From the NCBI GenBank assembly GCA_964634755.1, contig CAZWJH010000010.1, positions 1 to 42,275 on the forward strand: a stretch of 42,275 nucleotides of DNA, in the 5' to 3' direction. The notes under the pieces were generated by a model, which had not been told where the DNA came from, searched no databases, and saw nothing but the letters and a program-made list of their open reading frames with translations. This DNA is from JALXDT01 sp964634755. Its GTDB lineage: Bacteria > Acidobacteriota > Aminicenantia > JAMOAD01. The translations under genes and the position numbers were made by a program. Positions 1 through 8,780 of this stretch are shown here, in pieces (the first letter of the stretch is position 1; each line of letters opens with the position of its first letter).

Positions 1-2
1 TA

Positions 3-116
3 ATAAGGGTTTTACAGAAGAAGGAGAAAGTAATAGTAAAGAAGATAAATGAGCTAATAAAAGAAAATCCCACCTCCGAAGTGGGAAAAAGGACGAATAT
101 AGATCATTTGATTTAA
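3..116 (+). CDS. possible 3' end of an upstream gene (partial)
   Basis: One plus-strand frame is open from the window edge to a TAA at 114-116 (37 codons) and ends in ...GKRTNIDHLI. The lysine- and glutamate-rich helical composition is plausible for a protein C-terminus, but a short open frame in A-rich DNA is weak evidence. It also overlaps a minus-strand terminator-like hairpin. I do not recognise the family. Sequence beyond the left edge is needed to decide. Confidence 0.25.
   Translation: MRVLQKKEKVIVKKINELIKENPTSEVGKRTNIDHLI
68..86 (-). terminator. candidate intrinsic terminator for the DUF3857 pair
   Basis: Read on the minus strand this is a 6-bp stem (TCCCAC / GTGGGA) with a 7-base loop, followed at once by TTTTCTTTTATT. 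That is the expected layout of a Rho-independent terminator. It lies about 245 bp beyond the stop of the minus-strand gene at 331-2100. The stem is short, so confidence is moderate. Confidence 0.45.
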
Positions 117-330
117 CTAAGATTTGGTTGTAAAATTTTATTGTATGAATGATTACGGTATAGTTTTAATAAAGCCAAAAGCAAAAAGCCTTCAAGCTTC
201 GGAGCTAAAATACTAACGAATAGTAAAATAAAAGTCATAAATAAAAACACAAGACAAAAAAAGCTGTTCGGCTGCTCGGCTGTTCAGCTTTTCGTGCCCT
301 CTTCCCACCTTGTATGTGGAATTTTCTTGC
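117..330. other. intergenic stretch with repeat elements
   Basis: I see no gene here. It holds an 18-base A-rich segment at 172-189 that recurs with one mismatch, inverted, at 16479-16496, and an imperfect four-unit 8-bp tandem repeat at 263-294. The rest is low-complexity A+T-rich DNA. Confidence 0.5.
263..294. repeat. imperfect tandem repeat, four 8-bp units
   Basis: The units are GCTGTTCG, GCTGCTCG, GCTGTTCA and GCTTTTCG, back to back. Flanking AAGCTG (261-266) and CAGCTT (285-290) can also pair as a 6-bp stem. The stretch is clearly more G+C-rich than its surroundings. No function is evident. Confidence 0.7.
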
Positions 331-2100
331 TTAAAGATGAAATTTCACAAAAATCAGATAATATTTATCCTTCACATAATTTTCATATATCTTTCGCAAA
401 AGCTCTTTTTTAAGAATTTTTGGTTTGTTAATCCGAAGTTTCATTTTCAAAGACACGCTATCACCGGATACGGAAATTTTTCTTGTGAATTTCCCTACAG
501 AATTTGAAATACTAATATCTTTGACAGAGTAATCAAGCTTGTAGTTTTTCGGAATTATAAATTTGAGCTTATATTCAATAATAAAAGGAGTTTCAAAGTG
601 AATTGTCCGTGAGCCTGAGAAAAGGTATGGAGAAAGTTCGGAGAAAAACGGAAGATTCGGTCTTTCAAAAAATAGATATTTCCCGTAATTTTCCTTAAAA
701 ACTTTACTTTTCATACAAACTTCAGCTACAAAATTTTCAGGACTTTTTACAATAATCTTTTTAATTTTGTTTGCTCTGATTCCAAGAGTTTTTCCCAAAA
801 GTGAGGATGCAAAGGAAAGCTCATTTTTTAAAGAGGCTCTGTAATTATTAAAAACCCCCTTTGCATTAATTTTAAAATTCCCTGTATTTCCATTATCAAG
901 ATTTATTGTACCAACTATTTCCAATAAATTGTCCTTTGTCCCTTTGACTTTGGCTATTTTAAAGGTTTCTCCCGTAATTTTAAATATATTCCATCTGTCA
1001 AAACCATAAGGATAAAATTCACTCTGAAGTTTTACAGGATTTAAGAAGTATTCCTTTCCGTTTTCCTCTACCTTAACGAAAATTTTGTCAAGAGGAGTAA
1101 TCGCTCTAAAATTTGAAAATGGAGTGAAAATAAGAACTTCCGGGTTAAGTCCCGAATTTTTTAATATAGAATAAAGAAGTTTTGTTTTCTCAATCCGAGT
1201 GCCGTAATTTGAGCTTATAACTTTATTAATGGTCCTAAAATGGAAGCCAAGCTCGGAGAGCTTAAGGCTAACAGTTTGAATATCTGATGAAACATACTTT
1301 TGAATTTTCAAAAGAAATTCGTAAAAATTAGCACTATTTTCTTTTATTTTTTCTATTTTCTTTTTGAGAGATTCAGACAAAGGCTCTTCTGAGAATATCT
1401 TTTTAAGCTCACCACTTTTCTCTACTTTAACAAATAGAAAAGGATTATCTTCAGGATAGTAAAAATTGTAAGGCTCAGATTTTTTCGGAGATTTTATTTC
1501 AAATGTAAAAACCCTGTAATCACCATTTTCTTTTATAATTGGTTTAAACTCTGAATTAATAGCCTCATAATAAAGCTCTTTTCCTTTCGGAACTTCAAAA
1601 CTTATAACTAACTCTTTTACAGGAACTCTTTCTTTCAAAGGCTCAAGAGTAAAAAAATACGGAGCAAAGTCCTTTTTAGTCTTAATTGTGTAAATAAGCT
1701 CCTCCGTTGCCCCCCTTTCAAGCCCCGTATGGGAAATGACCATCTCTCTCATAAAAGAAAAATCAGGAAAATTGTGGGCTGCTCTTGGTAAAACTTTATT
1801 GTAACCATTTTCAGGAGTGGGCACCTTTTTACCGTTAGCCATTGTTGTCTCGGACTTGAGCACCGCAAGTTTCTGATATTTGGGGTTGTAAACTATAAAA
1901 GTTTCTCCGAAAAGTCTTCTTGTAGAAAGATATGTGTTGAGTTTAACCTTTGATTCATACTTCAATATCCAGCTTCCGTCAGGATTAATCCTATATGTTT
2001 TGTGAAGATAAAGATACTCGGCATCCTCTTTTGGAAGAGCAAATATAAGAGCTGAAATAAAAAGAGTTAATATTACAAATAAAGTAAGCTTTTTTTTCAT
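331..2100 (-). CDS. exported DUF3857 / transglutaminase-like protein, catalytic triad lost
   Basis: Secreted or periplasmic 589-residue protein. Residues 1-22 form a signal peptide (MKKK, then a hydrophobic run). A DUF3857-type beta domain follows (about 28-210), then a transglutaminase-like fold (about 240-360) and a C-terminal beta-rich domain. Aligned to its neighbour at 2097-4049, the catalytic Cys, His and Asp fall on R302 (G-T-R instead of G-V-C), K339 and N354 (NPV instead of DPT). It is therefore probably a non-catalytic paralogue acting in binding or regulation; the substrate is unknown. The start ATG overlaps the neighbour's stop (ATGA) and is preceded by AGGAGGT, so the pair is translationally coupled. 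The domain names rest on family resemblance; the loss of the triad is read directly from the alignment. Confidence 0.85.
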   Translation of the reverse strand: MKKKLTLFVILTLFISALIFALPKEDAEYLYLHKTYRINPDGSWILKYESKVKLNTYLSTRRLFGETFIVYNPKYQKLAVLKSETTMANGKKVPTPENGYNKVLPRAAHNFPDFSFMREMVISHTGLERGATEELIYTIKTKKDFAPYFFTLEPLKERVPVKELVISFEVPKGKELYYEAINSEFKPIIKENGDYRVFTFEIKSPKKSEPYNFYYPEDNPFLFVKVEKSGELKKIFSEEPLSESLKKKIEKIKENSANFYEFLLKIQKYVSSDIQTVSLKLSELGFHFRTINKVISSNYGTRIEKTKLLYSILKNSGLNPEVLIFTPFSNFRAITPLDKIFVKVEENGKEYFLNPVKLQSEFYPYGFDRWNIFKITGETFKIAKVKGTKDNLLEIVGTINLDNGNTGNFKINAKGVFNNYRASLKNELSFASSLLGKTLGIRANKIKKIIVKSPENFVAEVCMKSKVFKENYGKYLFFERPNLPFFSELSPYLFSGSRTIHFETPFIIEYKLKFIIPKNYKLDYSVKDISISNSVGKFTRKISVSGDSVSLKMKLRINKPKILKKELLRKIYENYVKDKYYLIFVKFHL

Positions 2101-4049
2101 TTTTTACCTCCTCTTACTATAAAAAAAGAGTTTTCTATTTTCCTAAACTCACATAGAGAATCTCTGAAGCTTTCCCAATCTTCAGGTTGGTAAATTCTCT
2201 TTTTAAGAGTAATTGTGGAATTTATGAAAATCTTCTTGCCTTTTTTAAAAATTTTTCCGTTAAAATCAGCTCCGCTACCTTTAACCTTCTTCAGCTTTGG
2301 GAAGTTTGTAAGTTTAAAATTAAAAGGTAATCCTATGGTCTCTTTAATTTTAACCAATTGAGAGCATCTTGTTCTAAAAGGATATTTTCTCTTTTTAAGC
2401 TTTTCGGAAAATCTTGAAAATCCAACGGCATAACCGAGAGGAAGCTTTGAATAGTATGATTTAAGATAAATCAAGTTTTTCCCTTTTAAGAAATCTTCGT
2501 CTTTCTCAAACTTTACTTCAATCTTCATAGGTTTTGAAATATCGTAAGGATTCTGATACTTAATGCTCAAAATTTTTGAAGAGGGGAAAAGCCTCATTAT
2601 TTCACTTTTCAAATTTTTATCCCATTCGCTAACCTGAGATCTTGTGAAAAATCTTCTGAGCATGGAATCACTCTGTCCCTCTCCTTCAATTACCAGCTTA
2701 ACAATAGCTTTTCCGTTTTTAAGAATTTTTCTTTTGATAAAATATTTAAGATAATGGTTTTCAGGCGGACTTATCGGAGTGGTTTTAAGATCAGCTCCTT
2801 CGGGAATTCCCATTAAATATTCCTGCTGCTGCTCTGCTGAAGACCAGAGCTCCCTTACCCCGGGAACCCAAGTAGGATCCAAAAGCATATATTTATCATT
2901 GTACTTAACAACCGTGACGCAGTGATTGAACTGGTCAGCAGGAATCCTATCAATCCTTGAGCCTGCCATTGTCATTGCAGGGTATGCCTTAAACCCGGCA
3001 GCTCTTAGCATTGTAATAAGCATACCTGCTTTATCCTTACAAACACCGCATCTGTCTCTAAAAGTCATTGTACCTTTGTGCAAAGTATAGCCTTCTCCCT
3101 TTCCCATTGAAAGCCCGGAATATCTTATCTCTTCCGCTACCCAATGGGTGAGCCTTGAAATTTTCTCAATATCGCTTTTTGCTCCTTTTATAATCTTATT
3201 AACCTTATCCTTAATTTCTTTATTGTATTCAAAAGAGCCATAATCTTCATTTACTTTGTAAAACCACAGAGATTTTGCTTTCCAGTCAGGAGAGGTTGAA
3301 AGAAGAAGTTTTGGGAAAACATCGGATGGAGATACCATTGAAGGTTCCCTTTTGTATGGTTTTATGTTCTTAACTTCCCAGAAATATTCCATCCTGCTCC
3401 CCACTATATGGACATAGTGCCTTGCAGAGCCATTGTAAAATTCGTATTGCAGTTTTTTATTTGAAGGTACTGAAACTTTATAGATTTTTGTTTTTATCGG
3501 AATCGATGAGTAAAAGTGAACAATATCATAAAAGTGGCCTTTCATCGGAGGAACATATTTTTCATCATCCTGAAAAAGAAGAGCATAGGTAAATCCTTTT
3601 TTATATGTTTCAACATAAACACCATCTCCAACTTCAAGCTTTTCAAAAGGAACTACTTTTTCTCTTGCCCCCCAATAAATTGCTCTTGCGGGAGCAGGAT
3701 AATCCTTTACCCTTTCTAAAGAAACAGATATTTTCTTGCCACTCTTTTTGATTATTTCAGCTTTTTTAATTTCAACGAATGCTGATTGAGGATCATAGTA
3801 AAAAGTAAGGGCTTTAAGCCTTTTAAGACCTTCCACTGTCAATACTTTATAAAGCACCTGTCTTGTTGTATAAGTTAAGCCTGAATCCATAACCTTTGAA
3901 AAAGTTTTGTCAAACACCACAAGATAGGGTGAGCTTGGATAATCCCTGGAATTTCCAGCATCTTTAAGTGCTTTGTGAACATTGTTTTGAGAAATAAGAG
4001 GCAAAGAGATTAAGACCAAAACAAATAATGCCAAAAACTTTTTTTTCAT
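2097..4049 (-). CDS. exported DUF3857 / transglutaminase-like protein, triad intact
   Basis: 650-residue exported protein: signal peptide at 1-20, DUF3857 domain (about 40-230), transglutaminase-like cysteine hydrolase domain (about 280-400), and a C-terminal beta domain. The triad is visible as C337 (in RCGVCKDKAGM), H376 (FNHC) and D391 (LLDPTW). Bacterial transglutaminase-like proteins of this type act as cysteine proteases or peptide-modifying enzymes in the envelope; the actual substrate is unknown. It is the first gene of a two-gene operon with a catalytically dead paralogue, which suggests a heteromeric or regulated pair. The SD sequence GGAGG lies just upstream of the ATG. Confidence 0.87.
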   Translation of the reverse strand: MKKKFLALFVLVLISLPLISQNNVHKALKDAGNSRDYPSSPYLVVFDKTFSKVMDSGLTYTTRQVLYKVLTVEGLKRLKALTFYYDPQSAFVEIKKAEIIKKSGKKISVSLERVKDYPAPARAIYWGAREKVVPFEKLEVGDGVYVETYKKGFTYALLFQDDEKYVPPMKGHFYDIVHFYSSIPIKTKIYKVSVPSNKKLQYEFYNGSARHYVHIVGSRMEYFWEVKNIKPYKREPSMVSPSDVFPKLLLSTSPDWKAKSLWFYKVNEDYGSFEYNKEIKDKVNKIIKGAKSDIEKISRLTHWVAEEIRYSGLSMGKGEGYTLHKGTMTFRDRCGVCKDKAGMLITMLRAAGFKAYPAMTMAGSRIDRIPADQFNHCVTVVKYNDKYMLLDPTWVPGVRELWSSAEQQQEYLMGIPEGADLKTTPISPPENHYLKYFIKRKILKNGKAIVKLVIEGEGQSDSMLRRFFTRSQVSEWDKNLKSEIMRLFPSSKILSIKYQNPYDISKPMKIEVKFEKDEDFLKGKNLIYLKSYYSKLPLGYAVGFSRFSEKLKKRKYPFRTRCSQLVKIKETIGLPFNFKLTNFPKLKKVKGSGADFNGKIFKKGKKIFINSTITLKKRIYQPEDWESFRDSLCEFRKIENSFFIVRGGKK

Positions 4050-4227
4050 ACAAACCTCCGATAAATACTTTTACTTATTTTATACGGATATCAGAGGAAT
4101 AGGTTTATGTCAAATGGGAAAATATTCAAAGCCTCCGAGCCAAGAACTTTCGTCTTTTGTTTGTCTTGCCATGAAATAAATTGACAGTTTTTTTGTATTG
4201 GGAATATTTTAAATGAAAAAGATTCTA

Positions 4228-4256
4228 TTGACAAAAAAAATAAAAGCTCCTATTAT
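4228..4256 (+). promoter_or_regulatory. promoter TTGACA-N17-TATTAT
   Basis: The -35 TTGACA (4228-4233) and -10 TATTAT (4251-4256, five of six consensus bases) are 17 bp apart. Transcription would start near 4263. This promoter lies downstream of an in-frame ATG at 4213, so it decides in favour of the start at 4285, which has GGAGG at 4272-4276. Confidence 0.7.
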
Positions 4257-4284
4257 AAATTTTGAAGATATGGAGGAAGAGATA

Positions 4285-4704
4285 ATGGGCAGAAGAATTG
4301 TATGTGAGAGTGAATACAAAGGTTTAAAACTGGAAAAGGAAGAAAAACTTTATGATAATTATCTTACAAAACTTTTGAAATTAATTCCTGCTGAAATAGT
4401 AACTCTCTATATCACTCTTTCCGCAATACTTGACTCATCAAAGGATACTACAAAAGGAATTGAATTTGCAGTCTTTTTTATTGTTCTTCTTTTAACACCC
4501 ATCTACATTTATTTAATCACAAAAGATAAAAACAAAAAAATACCTTGGAAACAAATTGTTGTCTCAACTTTCTCTTTCCTTGTGTGGGTATTTGCTTTGG
4601 GAGGACCTTTCACTTATTTTAAGTGGTACAAAAAGCTTTATGGTGCTCTTCTTCTGCCAATTTATACATTTTTAATTCCGCTAATATTTAAAAAAAGGGA
4701 ATAA
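4285..4704 (+). CDS. small four-helix membrane protein, family not recognised
   Basis: 139-residue protein starting MGRRIVCESEY. I chose ATG 4285 because GGAGG lies 8 bases upstream and a consensus promoter sits inside the longer reading that starts at 4213 (163 residues). After a charged N-terminal segment come about four hydrophobic helices. The first begins at LKLIPAEIVTLYITL; the following ones are separated by short charged loops (TKDKNKK, KWYKK). The IPAE-xxx-LY start of helix 1 resembles small uncharacterised membrane proteins of several phyla, but I cannot name a family or function. The next gene starts 17 bp downstream and is probably cotranscribed. Confidence 0.7.
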   Translation: MGRRIVCESEYKGLKLEKEEKLYDNYLTKLLKLIPAEIVTLYITLSAILDSSKDTTKGIEFAVFFIVLLLTPIYIYLITKDKNKKIPWKQIVVSTFSFLVWVFALGGPFTYFKWYKKLYGALLLPIYTFLIPLIFKKRE

Positions 4705-4721
4705 TTTAAAAGGAGGTTAAG

Positions 4722-5375
4722 ATGAAAATAAAGTGGTTAGGACATTCAGCATTTTTACTTGAAGGAAGTAAAAGAATTTTAATTGACCCTTTTATCACAG
4801 ATAATCCCATTGCAAATGTATCGGAAGAGGATACTAAAAACATTGATTATATTGCACTTACCCATGATCACGGAGATCATATGGGGGATACTGAAAAGAT
4901 AGCAAAAGAAACAGGAGCAAAAGTTATAACAATTTATGAAATATCCCTTGATTTGCAAGCAAATGGAGTTGACTCTCTCGGAATGAACATCGGAGGAACC
5001 GCAAAATTAGAGGGAGCTTCATTTTCAATGTCCCCTGCAATGCATTCTTCAGGCAAAGGGAATCCCACGGGTTTTATTATTGAAATGGATGGGGAAAAAG
5101 TCTATCACACCGGAGATACCGGACTTTTTGCCACAATGAGTTTGATAGGTGAGATGTATTCTCCTGATGTCATGCTATTACCAATAGATGGGCTTTTTAA
5201 TATGGATGTGAGACTTGCTGCAAAGGCAGTTGAGCTTGTTAAACCAAAAATTGCAATACCAATGCACTACAACACTTGGGAACCAATAAAAGCAGACCCT
5301 AATGAATTTAAGAAATTAGCTGAGAGATACGCTGAGATAAGAATACTTAATCCGGGAGACAGTACAGAAATTTAA
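4722..5375 (+). CDS. UPF0173-type metallo-beta-lactamase-fold hydrolase
   Basis: 217-residue cytoplasmic protein of the metallo-beta-lactamase fold, the usual size for UPF0173. The metal site is visible: H48-x-H50-x-D52-H53 in THDHGDH, then H108, D132 (HTGDTG) and H182 (PMHYNTW). The family is a predicted metal-dependent hydrolase with no firmly established physiological substrate. The SD sequence AAAGGAGG lies just upstream of the ATG. It probably shares the promoter of the preceding membrane-protein gene. Confidence 0.92.
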   Translation: MKIKWLGHSAFLLEGSKRILIDPFITDNPIANVSEEDTKNIDYIALTHDHGDHMGDTEKIAKETGAKVITIYEISLDLQANGVDSLGMNIGGTAKLEGASFSMSPAMHSSGKGNPTGFIIEMDGEKVYHTGDTGLFATMSLIGEMYSPDVMLLPIDGLFNMDVRLAAKAVELVKPKIAIPMHYNTWEPIKADPNEFKKLAERYAEIRILNPGDSTEI

Positions 5376-5387
5376 GATTTAATAAAA

Positions 5388-5447
5388 ACTCTTTAGCTTT
5401 CTTTGTTTTCTTTTGAAATAAAAAAGTTAAAGAGTACTTAGAAAGTA
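5388..5447. terminator. possible bidirectional terminator between convergent genes
   Basis: ACTCTTTA (5388-5395) pairs with TAAAGAGT (5428-5435), extended inward by about five more pairs with one G-U, around a long T-rich loop. A second small hairpin, TACTT-AGA-AAGTA (5435-5447), is followed by TTTTT. The position between the plus-strand hydrolase gene and minus-strand cysS fits a terminator region, but the stems are A+T-rich and the first loop is long. Confidence 0.35.
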
Positions 5448-5540
5448 TTTTTATTAACTTACTTGGAGTTTTTTATACTATTTATTATTTTTGAGGTCGA
5501 ATTATTGGTCTTTTTTAACATAATATTAATCATTTTAATG

Positions 5541-6932
5541 CTAAAGTTTTTTCCACCTAACCCCGGAAGGTGTATCTTCAAGAATTATTCCATTTTCTTT
5601 CAACAAATCCCTTATTTCATCTGCTCTCTTATAATTCTTTTCTTTTCTTGCTTTTTCCCTTTCTTTTATAAGATTATAGTGCTCTTCTTCAATATCTATA
5701 TCGAGTGTTTTTGGCAAAATATCAAAAACTTTATTAAAACTGTTTAAACCTTCTAAAACATTATCAACATCCGCTCTTCCGATGCCCCCGGAATTTTGCA
5801 GTTTATTAATCTGTTTAATAAACTCAAAGAGAGAACTTACAGCAACACTTACATTAAAATCATCCTCAAGAGCTTCTTTGAATTTTGAAAGAGTTTCTTT
5901 TTTTATCTTTTTAACTTCTTGGTTTTCTTCTTTCTCTTTAAAAACAGTGGTTTTCAAATCAAAGTAAAAATTATAAACTCTTTCAACATTTTTAGTCGCC
6001 TGTTTTAATGCATCCATTGTAAAATTAAGAGTCTTTCTGTAGTGAGTGGAAAGAAGAAGAAATCTTATTGCTTCCGGTTTGTATCCTATTCTCAAAAGAT
6101 CCCTTAAAGTGTAAAAGTTTCCCTTTGATTTTGACATCTTCTCCCCATTAACAATAAGATGATGAACATGAATCCAGTAATTTACAAATTTTTTACCCGT
6201 TGCCCCCTCGGATTGGGCTATTTCATTTTCATGATGGGGGAAAATATTATCAACTCCACCCATATGAATATCAAAGGTTTCACCCAAATACTTCATACTC
6301 ATAGCAGAGCACTCAATATGCCATCCCGGTCTTCCCTCTCCTATATCTGTTTTCCATGAAGGTTCACCTTCCCTCTTAAATTTCCACAGAGCAAAATCCT
6401 GAACATTATCCTTATCATATTCATCAACCTGAATTCGAACTCCCTTTTTAAGATTTTTAACATCTATTTTTGAAAGTGCTCCGTAATTTTCAAATTTGGA
6501 AATATCATAATAAATTGCATCCTCTTTTATATAAGCATAACCCTTATCAAGAAGCTTTTTTATAAGCTCAACCATCTCATTTATGTGCTCAGTAGCTTTA
6601 GGATACACTTCTGCTCTTTCTATTCTAAGGGTATCTATATCTTCAAAAAAAGCCAGAGTATACTTTTCCGTATACTCTTTTAAAGAAATTCCCAATTCCG
6701 CTGATTTTTTTATTGTTTTATCATCAACATCGGTTATATTCATTACCTGAGTGACTTTATAGCCCAAATATTTAAAAGTCCTTCTTACTATATCCTCAAA
6801 AACATATGATCTGAAATTACCAATGTGAGCATAATCGTAAACTGTAGGACCACATGTATACATACGAACTTCACCCTCTTTCAGAGGCTTAAATTCCTCA
6901 ACCTTTCCTGAAAATGTATTATAAAATCTCAT
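5541..6932 (-). CDS. cysS: cysteinyl-tRNA synthetase
   Basis: 463-residue class I aminoacyl-tRNA synthetase that charges tRNA-Cys in the cytoplasm. The HIGH-type signature HIGN is at 36-39 and KMSKS at 265-269. The zinc ligands of the family are present: C27 (TCGPT), C208 (IECSAMS), H233 and E237 (FPHHENE). Length matches the bacterial family. There is no SD sequence before the ATG at 6932, and the best promoter ends only five bases before it, so the mRNA may be leaderless. The gene is monocistronic and convergent with the hydrolase gene. Confidence 0.97.
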   Translation of the reverse strand: MRFYNTFSGKVEEFKPLKEGEVRMYTCGPTVYDYAHIGNFRSYVFEDIVRRTFKYLGYKVTQVMNITDVDDKTIKKSAELGISLKEYTEKYTLAFFEDIDTLRIERAEVYPKATEHINEMVELIKKLLDKGYAYIKEDAIYYDISKFENYGALSKIDVKNLKKGVRIQVDEYDKDNVQDFALWKFKREGEPSWKTDIGEGRPGWHIECSAMSMKYLGETFDIHMGGVDNIFPHHENEIAQSEGATGKKFVNYWIHVHHLIVNGEKMSKSKGNFYTLRDLLRIGYKPEAIRFLLLSTHYRKTLNFTMDALKQATKNVERVYNFYFDLKTTVFKEKEENQEVKKIKKETLSKFKEALEDDFNVSVAVSSLFEFIKQINKLQNSGGIGRADVDNVLEGLNSFNKVFDILPKTLDIDIEEEHYNLIKEREKARKEKNYKRADEIRDLLKENGIILEDTPSGVRWKKL

Positions 6933-6937
6933 AAAGT

Positions 6938-6966
6938 ATTTTATCTTATAAAGAGCGGTTTTTCAA
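6938..6966 (-). promoter_or_regulatory. promoter of cysS, TTGAAA-N17-TAAAAT
   Basis: On the minus strand, -35 TTGAAA (complement of 6961-6966) and -10 TAAAAT (complement of 6938-6943) are 17 bp apart, each matching five of six consensus bases. The predicted transcription start, 6-8 bases after the -10, falls on the cysS ATG (6932). Confidence 0.65.
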
Positions 6967-7018
6967 TTCCACTTTGTAAAGCTTCAATCCATTAATAAAA
7001 ATCCACTTTCTCTTTCTC

Positions 7019-7046
7019 TTGACTTTTTTAGCCTATTTGTCATAAT
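7019..7046 (+). promoter_or_regulatory. promoter of the DUF2065-hutHU operon, TTGACT-N16-CATAAT
   Basis: -35 TTGACT (7019-7024) and -10 CATAAT (7041-7046) are 16 bp apart, each five of six consensus bases. The start codon at 7052 is only six bases beyond the -10, so transcription would begin at the ATG. No SD sequence is present. Confidence 0.65.
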
Positions 7047-7051
7047 TTTCG

Positions 7052-7255
7052 ATGAAATTTCAATGGCAACTTTTGATTTTCGGATTGGGTTTTGCTTTTT
7101 TAGTTGAAAGTCTTGTCTATCTTTTGTTTCCTCATTTTTTAAAAGAAGCAGCAAGATTCATAGTTTCTTCTGATATTAAAATTCTTAGAATAATAGGTTT
7201 TGTAGGCTTCATTATTGCAATTGTACTTTTTATAATTTTTAAGGTGATAAGATGA
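7052..7255 (+). CDS. DUF2065-type small inner-membrane protein
   Basis: 67-residue protein with two hydrophobic helices (about 5-27 and 44-65) joined by a short loop containing FPHFLKEAARFI. Size, layout and the GLxFxxExLxYLxFP pattern match DUF2065 (YjeT-like) proteins of unknown function. It has no SD sequence, and the promoter places transcription start on the ATG. Its stop overlaps the hutH start (ATGA), so it may serve as the leader cistron that delivers ribosomes to hutH. Confidence 0.7.
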   Translation: MKFQWQLLIFGLGFAFLVESLVYLLFPHFLKEAARFIVSSDIKILRIIGFVGFIIAIVLFIIFKVIR

Positions 7256-8766
7256 TACAAATTGATGGAAATTCTCTTAATTTAGAGTTTTTAAAGAAAG
7301 TGGTTTTTGAAAATGAAAAGGTTGAATTAAAAGAATCCCAAAAAGACATTATTAAAAAATCAAGAGCACTTGTTGAAAAAATAGCAAAAGGAGATAAACC
7401 TGTTTACGGAATTAATACAGGCTTTGGCTACCTTGCAGGTAAAAAAATTCCACCGGAAAAAGTTGAGCAGCTTCAGTATAATCTGGTAAGAAGTCACACG
7501 ACAGCTGTTGGTAAATCATCTCCGAGAGAAGTTGTAAGAGCAATGATGCTTTTAAGGGCAAATGTTCTTGCTAAGGGATATTCCGGCGTTAGAGTTGAAA
7601 CAGTTGAAAAAATCTTGGAGCTTTTAAACAAAAAAATACATCCGGTAGTGCCCGAGCAGGGTTCCGTAGGTGCAAGCGGTGATCTTGCCCCACTAGCTCA
7701 TCTTGCTCTTGCCTTCATCGGAGAAGGGGATGTTGAATACAATGGTAAGATTTACAAAGCCGGAGAATTATTTAAAGAATTGGGAATCAAACCCCTTGAT
7801 TTAAAAGCAAAGGAAGGCTTATCTCTAATAAATGGAACACAATACATGAGTTCTGTTTCTGCTGTTATCCTCTCAAAATCAAAGGAATTATTCAAAATAG
7901 CGGACATTTCATTATCCCTTACTTTTGATGCTTTAATGGGAAAACTTTCTCCTTTTGATGAAAAAATTTATCTTGTAAGAAAACATCCGGAAGTTGACAA
8001 AGTAATGAAAAATGTAAGAGAGCTTATAGTTCCATCGCCATTTTTAACATCAAAAAACAGAATAGACAAGGTACAGGATGCTTACTCAATAAGATGCTCT
8101 CCTCAAGTTCACGGAGCCGTAAGACTCGCAGCGAAAAGATTGGAAGAGACACTATTGATAGAGATTAATTCTGCAACCGATAATCCTCTTGTTTTTGCAG
8201 AGGAGGAAGAGGTTTTGAGCAATGGAAATTTTCATGGAGAACCTGTCGCTCTTACGATAGATCATTTTTCAACCGCACTCGTTGACCTTGGAAATTTAGT
8301 TGAAAGAAGAATAGAAAGGCTCATAAACCCAGCTTTAAATCATAATCTTCCGCCGTTTTTAGTGGAAGATAGCGGACTTAACTCAGGCTTTATGATAGCC
8401 CATGTGGTTGCAGCTGCTCTTAGTGCCGAAAATATGAGCCTTGCCCATTCACCTTCAGCAATAAATATTCCAACATCAGCAAATCAGGAAGACCACGTAA
8501 GTATGGGAGCAAATTCAGCAAACAGGCTTAAAAAAATCTTTGAAAATACAAAGAGAATAATAGCAATTGAGCTAATTGCATCCGCACAGGCAATGGAGTT
8601 AAGAGGGGAAAAAACATCTCCTCCCCTTGAAAAAATGATGAAACTTATAAGAAAGGATGTTCCATTAATAAAAGAGGATCACAGGCTTGACAAATTCATT
8701 GAAACAGTTGCTCAAAAGATAGACAATAATTATTATCTTAATAATTTACCTATAATATTATATTGA
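7252..8766 (+). CDS. hutH: histidine ammonia-lyase
   Basis: 504-residue cytoplasmic enzyme that removes ammonia from L-histidine to give urocanate, the first step of histidine degradation. The MIO cofactor triad A141-S142-G143 sits in the signature GSVGASGDLAPLAHLAL; Y52 in YGINTGFG is the conserved active-site tyrosine. Full length for the family. The start overlaps the preceding small gene by four bases and hutU follows 14 bases after its stop, forming an operon. I see no hutI, hutG or formiminotransferase gene in the window. Confidence 0.97.
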   Translation: MIQIDGNSLNLEFLKKVVFENEKVELKESQKDIIKKSRALVEKIAKGDKPVYGINTGFGYLAGKKIPPEKVEQLQYNLVRSHTTAVGKSSPREVVRAMMLLRANVLAKGYSGVRVETVEKILELLNKKIHPVVPEQGSVGASGDLAPLAHLALAFIGEGDVEYNGKIYKAGELFKELGIKPLDLKAKEGLSLINGTQYMSSVSAVILSKSKELFKIADISLSLTFDALMGKLSPFDEKIYLVRKHPEVDKVMKNVRELIVPSPFLTSKNRIDKVQDAYSIRCSPQVHGAVRLAAKRLEETLLIEINSATDNPLVFAEEEEVLSNGNFHGEPVALTIDHFSTALVDLGNLVERRIERLINPALNHNLPPFLVEDSGLNSGFMIAHVVAAALSAENMSLAHSPSAINIPTSANQEDHVSMGANSANRLKKIFENTKRIIAIELIASAQAMELRGEKTSPPLEKMMKLIRKDVPLIKEDHRLDKFIETVAQKIDNNYYLNNLPIILY

Positions 8767-8780
8767 TAAGGAGGTATAAA

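Noticed and set aside
4079..4113. Promoter for the 4049 minus-strand gene from TTGACA (complement of 4108-4113) and TATAAA (complement of 4079-4084)
   Set aside because: The spacing is 23 bp, too long for a normal sigma-70-type promoter; no better pair was found.
5463..5747. 94-codon plus-strand open frame
   Set aside because: It lies mostly antisense to the well-supported 3' part of cysS and is phenylalanine/isoleucine-rich, as expected from the reverse of lysine-rich coding DNA.
8763..8780. TTG 8763 as the hutU start
   Set aside because: It overlaps the hutH stop, has no SD sequence, and a strong AAGGAGG sits before ATG 8781.
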